Source of the DNA: Bacteroides sp. OM05-12
GTDB taxonomy: Bacteria; Bacteroidota; Bacteroidia; Bacteroidales; Bacteroidaceae
DNA length: 64,000 nucleotides
Direction: 5' to 3'
Assembly (NCBI RefSeq): GCF_003438995.1
Contig: NZ_QSUN01000006.1
Location: 114,901-178,900 of the forward strand
Position numbers and translations under genes: made by a program. This document shows, in pieces, positions 62,231 through 64,000 of this stretch. A model generated the notes under the pieces. That model was not told where the DNA came from. It saw only the letters and a program-made list of their open reading frames with translations, and searched no databases. Each line of letters starts with the position of its first letter. The stretch's first letter is position 1.

Positions 62231-63768
62231 TTCTGTAACTTATTATTAATAAGATTGAAAACTCTTATTTTAAAAGATTTAATTCCCGGAGCAAAAAACC
62301 AAAACAGAACTACTGTTAATATGAAATAAATCACAAACAAGATAAAAACATACTTAATAAAATCCATCCATGATTGTGGCAGTATTAGGATAAAAGGACG
62401 TATAAAAACAACAAAAGAAAAAGACAACATCAACAATAAATAGTATTTTAAAGTTGACTTCCAATATTTTTTAATTTCTATATCAAAGCCCGAATTAAAC
62501 AAATAATAGGGTTTCCAACAAACGACTATCAGCAAAAGAGGAACGATTTTTCCTATAAGAATACCTGATACCCCCAATTTTGGTGCAAGTAATAAAGTTA
62601 AGCCTAAATTAAGTAATCCTTCTGTCCATGCAGCCCAAATATCTGCATAATGCCCATAAGCATAATTAAAATTATCTACTACTCCTCGAGATAAAAAAAT
62701 AAAAGTGTTAACCATAAGAAGAATTAATATACTTTTACTGAGTATATACTGTTCTCCAAGCCACAAAACAATAAATGGTTCTATAAACAAATATACAGAT
62801 GTAACAACCAACCCAGCAATAAAATAACGTATACACATCAACTCCCAAAACACATCTAATATTTTATCTTTATTACCTTCTGCCACTAAATTACCAACTC
62901 CTGCACCTACACTATCTAAAGTTGAATTAAAAAGATAAGAAGCTTTAGTTATCAACAATGTATAATTTCCATAAAAAGCAACCATCTTCAAAGAAACAAA
63001 AGCAAAGATTAGTATTTGATCACTCTGCATTAATAAAAAGTCTTTCATCTTATGTACAAAGACCTGCCGAGTACTTTTCATTATTTGTGGATACTTACGA
63101 TTATAAATTCTTGCTTCTTTTATGTTTGTTTTTAACCATGGATATTCCTTGTCTATCTTTATATTCAAAATAATACTTCCTATAACCCCGAAACACAGTT
63201 CAACCAAAATCCATACATAATAATTTTTGAAATAGATACATAAAACAATTTGTAGAATAGTTTTTACAACATTGGCAGATTGCAAATATGCAGATACTAT
63301 GTAATTCTTTTGATCTGCTGTTAATAAAATACTCCTGTAATTTACAAAGTATCCTATCAATGAAGATATTAGAAATGAGTAGAACGCAAAGTATATAATA
63401 AAGAGGTTGAATGATGTATCTGAAAATATCAATGGAAAAAAAAGACTAACAACAAAAGCTATCAATAAAATGACACACCCAATATAACGATACAACCACC
63501 CAAATAAAGAAATCATTTCATTTATCGTACCTTGATCTCCTCGTTGAATTGGTTTATATAAATTAAAACCGATAGCAGCTCCAACCCCTAATTCTGCTAT
63601 ATTCAAAAGATTCAATATATTTTGTAATGTCCCTGTTAATCCTATAAAATCAGCTCCCAAACTATCCAAAAAAATTTTTCTGGAATAAAACGAGAGAACT
63701 AGCATTACAAAATAAAAGATGAAATTTATTCGAGCGTTTAATATACTTTTTTGAACCCGTGATGGCAT
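62227..63768 (-). CDS. Wzx-like polysaccharide flippase (MATE/MOP superfamily)
   Basis: 513 residues with 12-14 membrane helices. The N-terminus (INFIFYFVMLVLSFYSRKIFLDSLGADFIGLTGTLQNILNLLNIAELGVGAAIGFNLYKPI, cited in part) is typical of the O-antigen/teichoic-acid exporter family. It flips lipid-linked repeat units across the inner membrane. It is the most upstream gene of the locus in the window and is transcribed towards the glycosyltransferases. Confidence 0.92.
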   Translation of the reverse strand: MPSRVQKSILNARINFIFYFVMLVLSFYSRKIFLDSLGADFIGLTGTLQNILNLLNIAELGVGAAIGFNLYKPIQRGDQGTINEMISLFGWLYRYIGCVILLIAFVVSLFFPLIFSDTSFNLFIIYFAFYSFLISSLIGYFVNYRSILLTADQKNYIVSAYLQSANVVKTILQIVLCIYFKNYYVWILVELCFGVIGSIILNIKIDKEYPWLKTNIKEARIYNRKYPQIMKSTRQVFVHKMKDFLLMQSDQILIFAFVSLKMVAFYGNYTLLITKASYLFNSTLDSVGAGVGNLVAEGNKDKILDVFWELMCIRYFIAGLVVTSVYLFIEPFIVLWLGEQYILSKSILILLMVNTFIFLSRGVVDNFNYAYGHYADIWAAWTEGLLNLGLTLLLAPKLGVSGILIGKIVPLLLIVVCWKPYYLFNSGFDIEIKKYWKSTLKYYLLLMLSFSFVVFIRPFILILPQSWMDFIKYVFILFVIYFILTVVLFWFFAPGIKSFKIRVFNLINNKLQK

Positions 63769-64000
63769 TTTTTATCTAACTAAAAGTATTATAATCATAT
63801 CTATTTATTCTACTTATGTTTCTATTAAGAAAAAATCATCTCCTTAACAATCTACTAAGTCAAAGATGGATAAATAAAAAGTAAGACTAATAGATATAAT
63901 TCTCTAAATGTATATCCTATCTCAATATCTACTTTTTTTATGTTAGCGTCCAAAAATGACATATCCGATAATGAAAGCCGTCAAAAGAGGGTTCCACTAT
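63769..64000. other. AT-rich region upstream of the flippase gene
   Basis: No complete gene here. A weak -7-like CATCTTTG lies at 63861-63868 on the minus strand without a -33 box. An ATG at 63971 on the plus strand opens a frame of ten codons to the window edge, too short to judge. I saw no inverted repeats of the kind that flank invertible capsule promoters. Confidence 0.3.

Noticed and set aside
63769..64000. Invertible capsule promoter
   Set aside because: No inverted repeats flanking a promoter could be found in the visible upstream region.
63949..64000. Insertion sequence end or new gene at the window edge
   Set aside because: Only ten codons from the ATG at 63971 are visible and no terminal repeat can be confirmed.

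Overview
The window looks like the chromosome of a gut Bacteroides species. Evidence: the primary sigma factor is only 286 residues and lacks region 1.1; many starts are preceded by the Bacteroides promoter consensus (-33 TTG/TTTG, 19-21 bases, -7 TAnnTTTG) and lack Shine-Dalgarno sites; a DUF4492 gene precedes cydAB; there is a TPR/AraC membrane regulator and a set of S41, clostripain-like, GH78 and GH123 secreted proteins typical of the genus. I see no tRNA, insertion sequence, CRISPR array or prophage.

Layout. 1-2.7 kb: start of a secreted protein, an S41-type protease and a small secreted peptide. 2.9-9.4 kb: a TetR regulator and a five-gene ABC-2 efflux operon (TolC, HlyD, tandem ATPase, two permeases), with a matching palindromic operator before both transcription units. 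9.5-15.3 kb: lipoprotein, 2-Cys peroxiredoxin, clostripain-like lipoprotein, RpoD, and an HtrA/DegQ protease. 15.5-18.4 kb: RNase P RNA, a YihY/BrkB membrane protein and an S51-like exported enzyme. 18.5-28.2 kb: nitroreductase, riboflavin synthase, acyltransferase, a candidate small RNA, an AsmA-like protein, a secreted protein with a type IX-like sorting tail, and a TPR/AraC regulator. 28.5-31.6 kb: cytochrome bd oxidase operon. 31.7-38.2 kb: a MacAB-TolC efflux operon followed by a LytS/LytTR two-component pair. 38.4-47.0 kb: GH78 rhamnosidase, hybrid sensor kinase, GH123 hexosaminidase. 47.0-63.8 kb: an AT-rich exopolysaccharide/capsule locus on the minus strand, running from a Wzx flippase through glycosyltransferases, a pyruvyl transferase, a ferredoxin/FrhB-like protein, acetyltransferases and a Wzy-like polymerase to a WecG/TagA transferase. 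At least three genes in it are broken or truncated.

The most unusual signal is not a gene. Two pairs of intergenic elements (9994-10093 with 21070-21169, and about 31258-31353 with about 48137-48232) share one design: five 11-12 base units alternating with four 10-base spacers, phased by 21-22 bases (two helical turns). The spacers are near-palindromic in the second pair and centred on C-nn-GG in the first. In the first pair the phasing is exactly 22 bases in both copies, and the second 12-base unit is present as its exact reverse complement in one copy relative to the other. A third, less regular 103-base inverted-repeat element lies after cydB. All five lie 3' of a minus-strand gene. A 145-base palindrome and a second, less perfect one flank the end of the polysaccharide locus.

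The functional theme is envelope biology of a gut anaerobe: export of toxic compounds, oxidative and oxygen defence (peroxiredoxin, cytochrome bd), envelope proteolysis and surface glycan synthesis and degradation.
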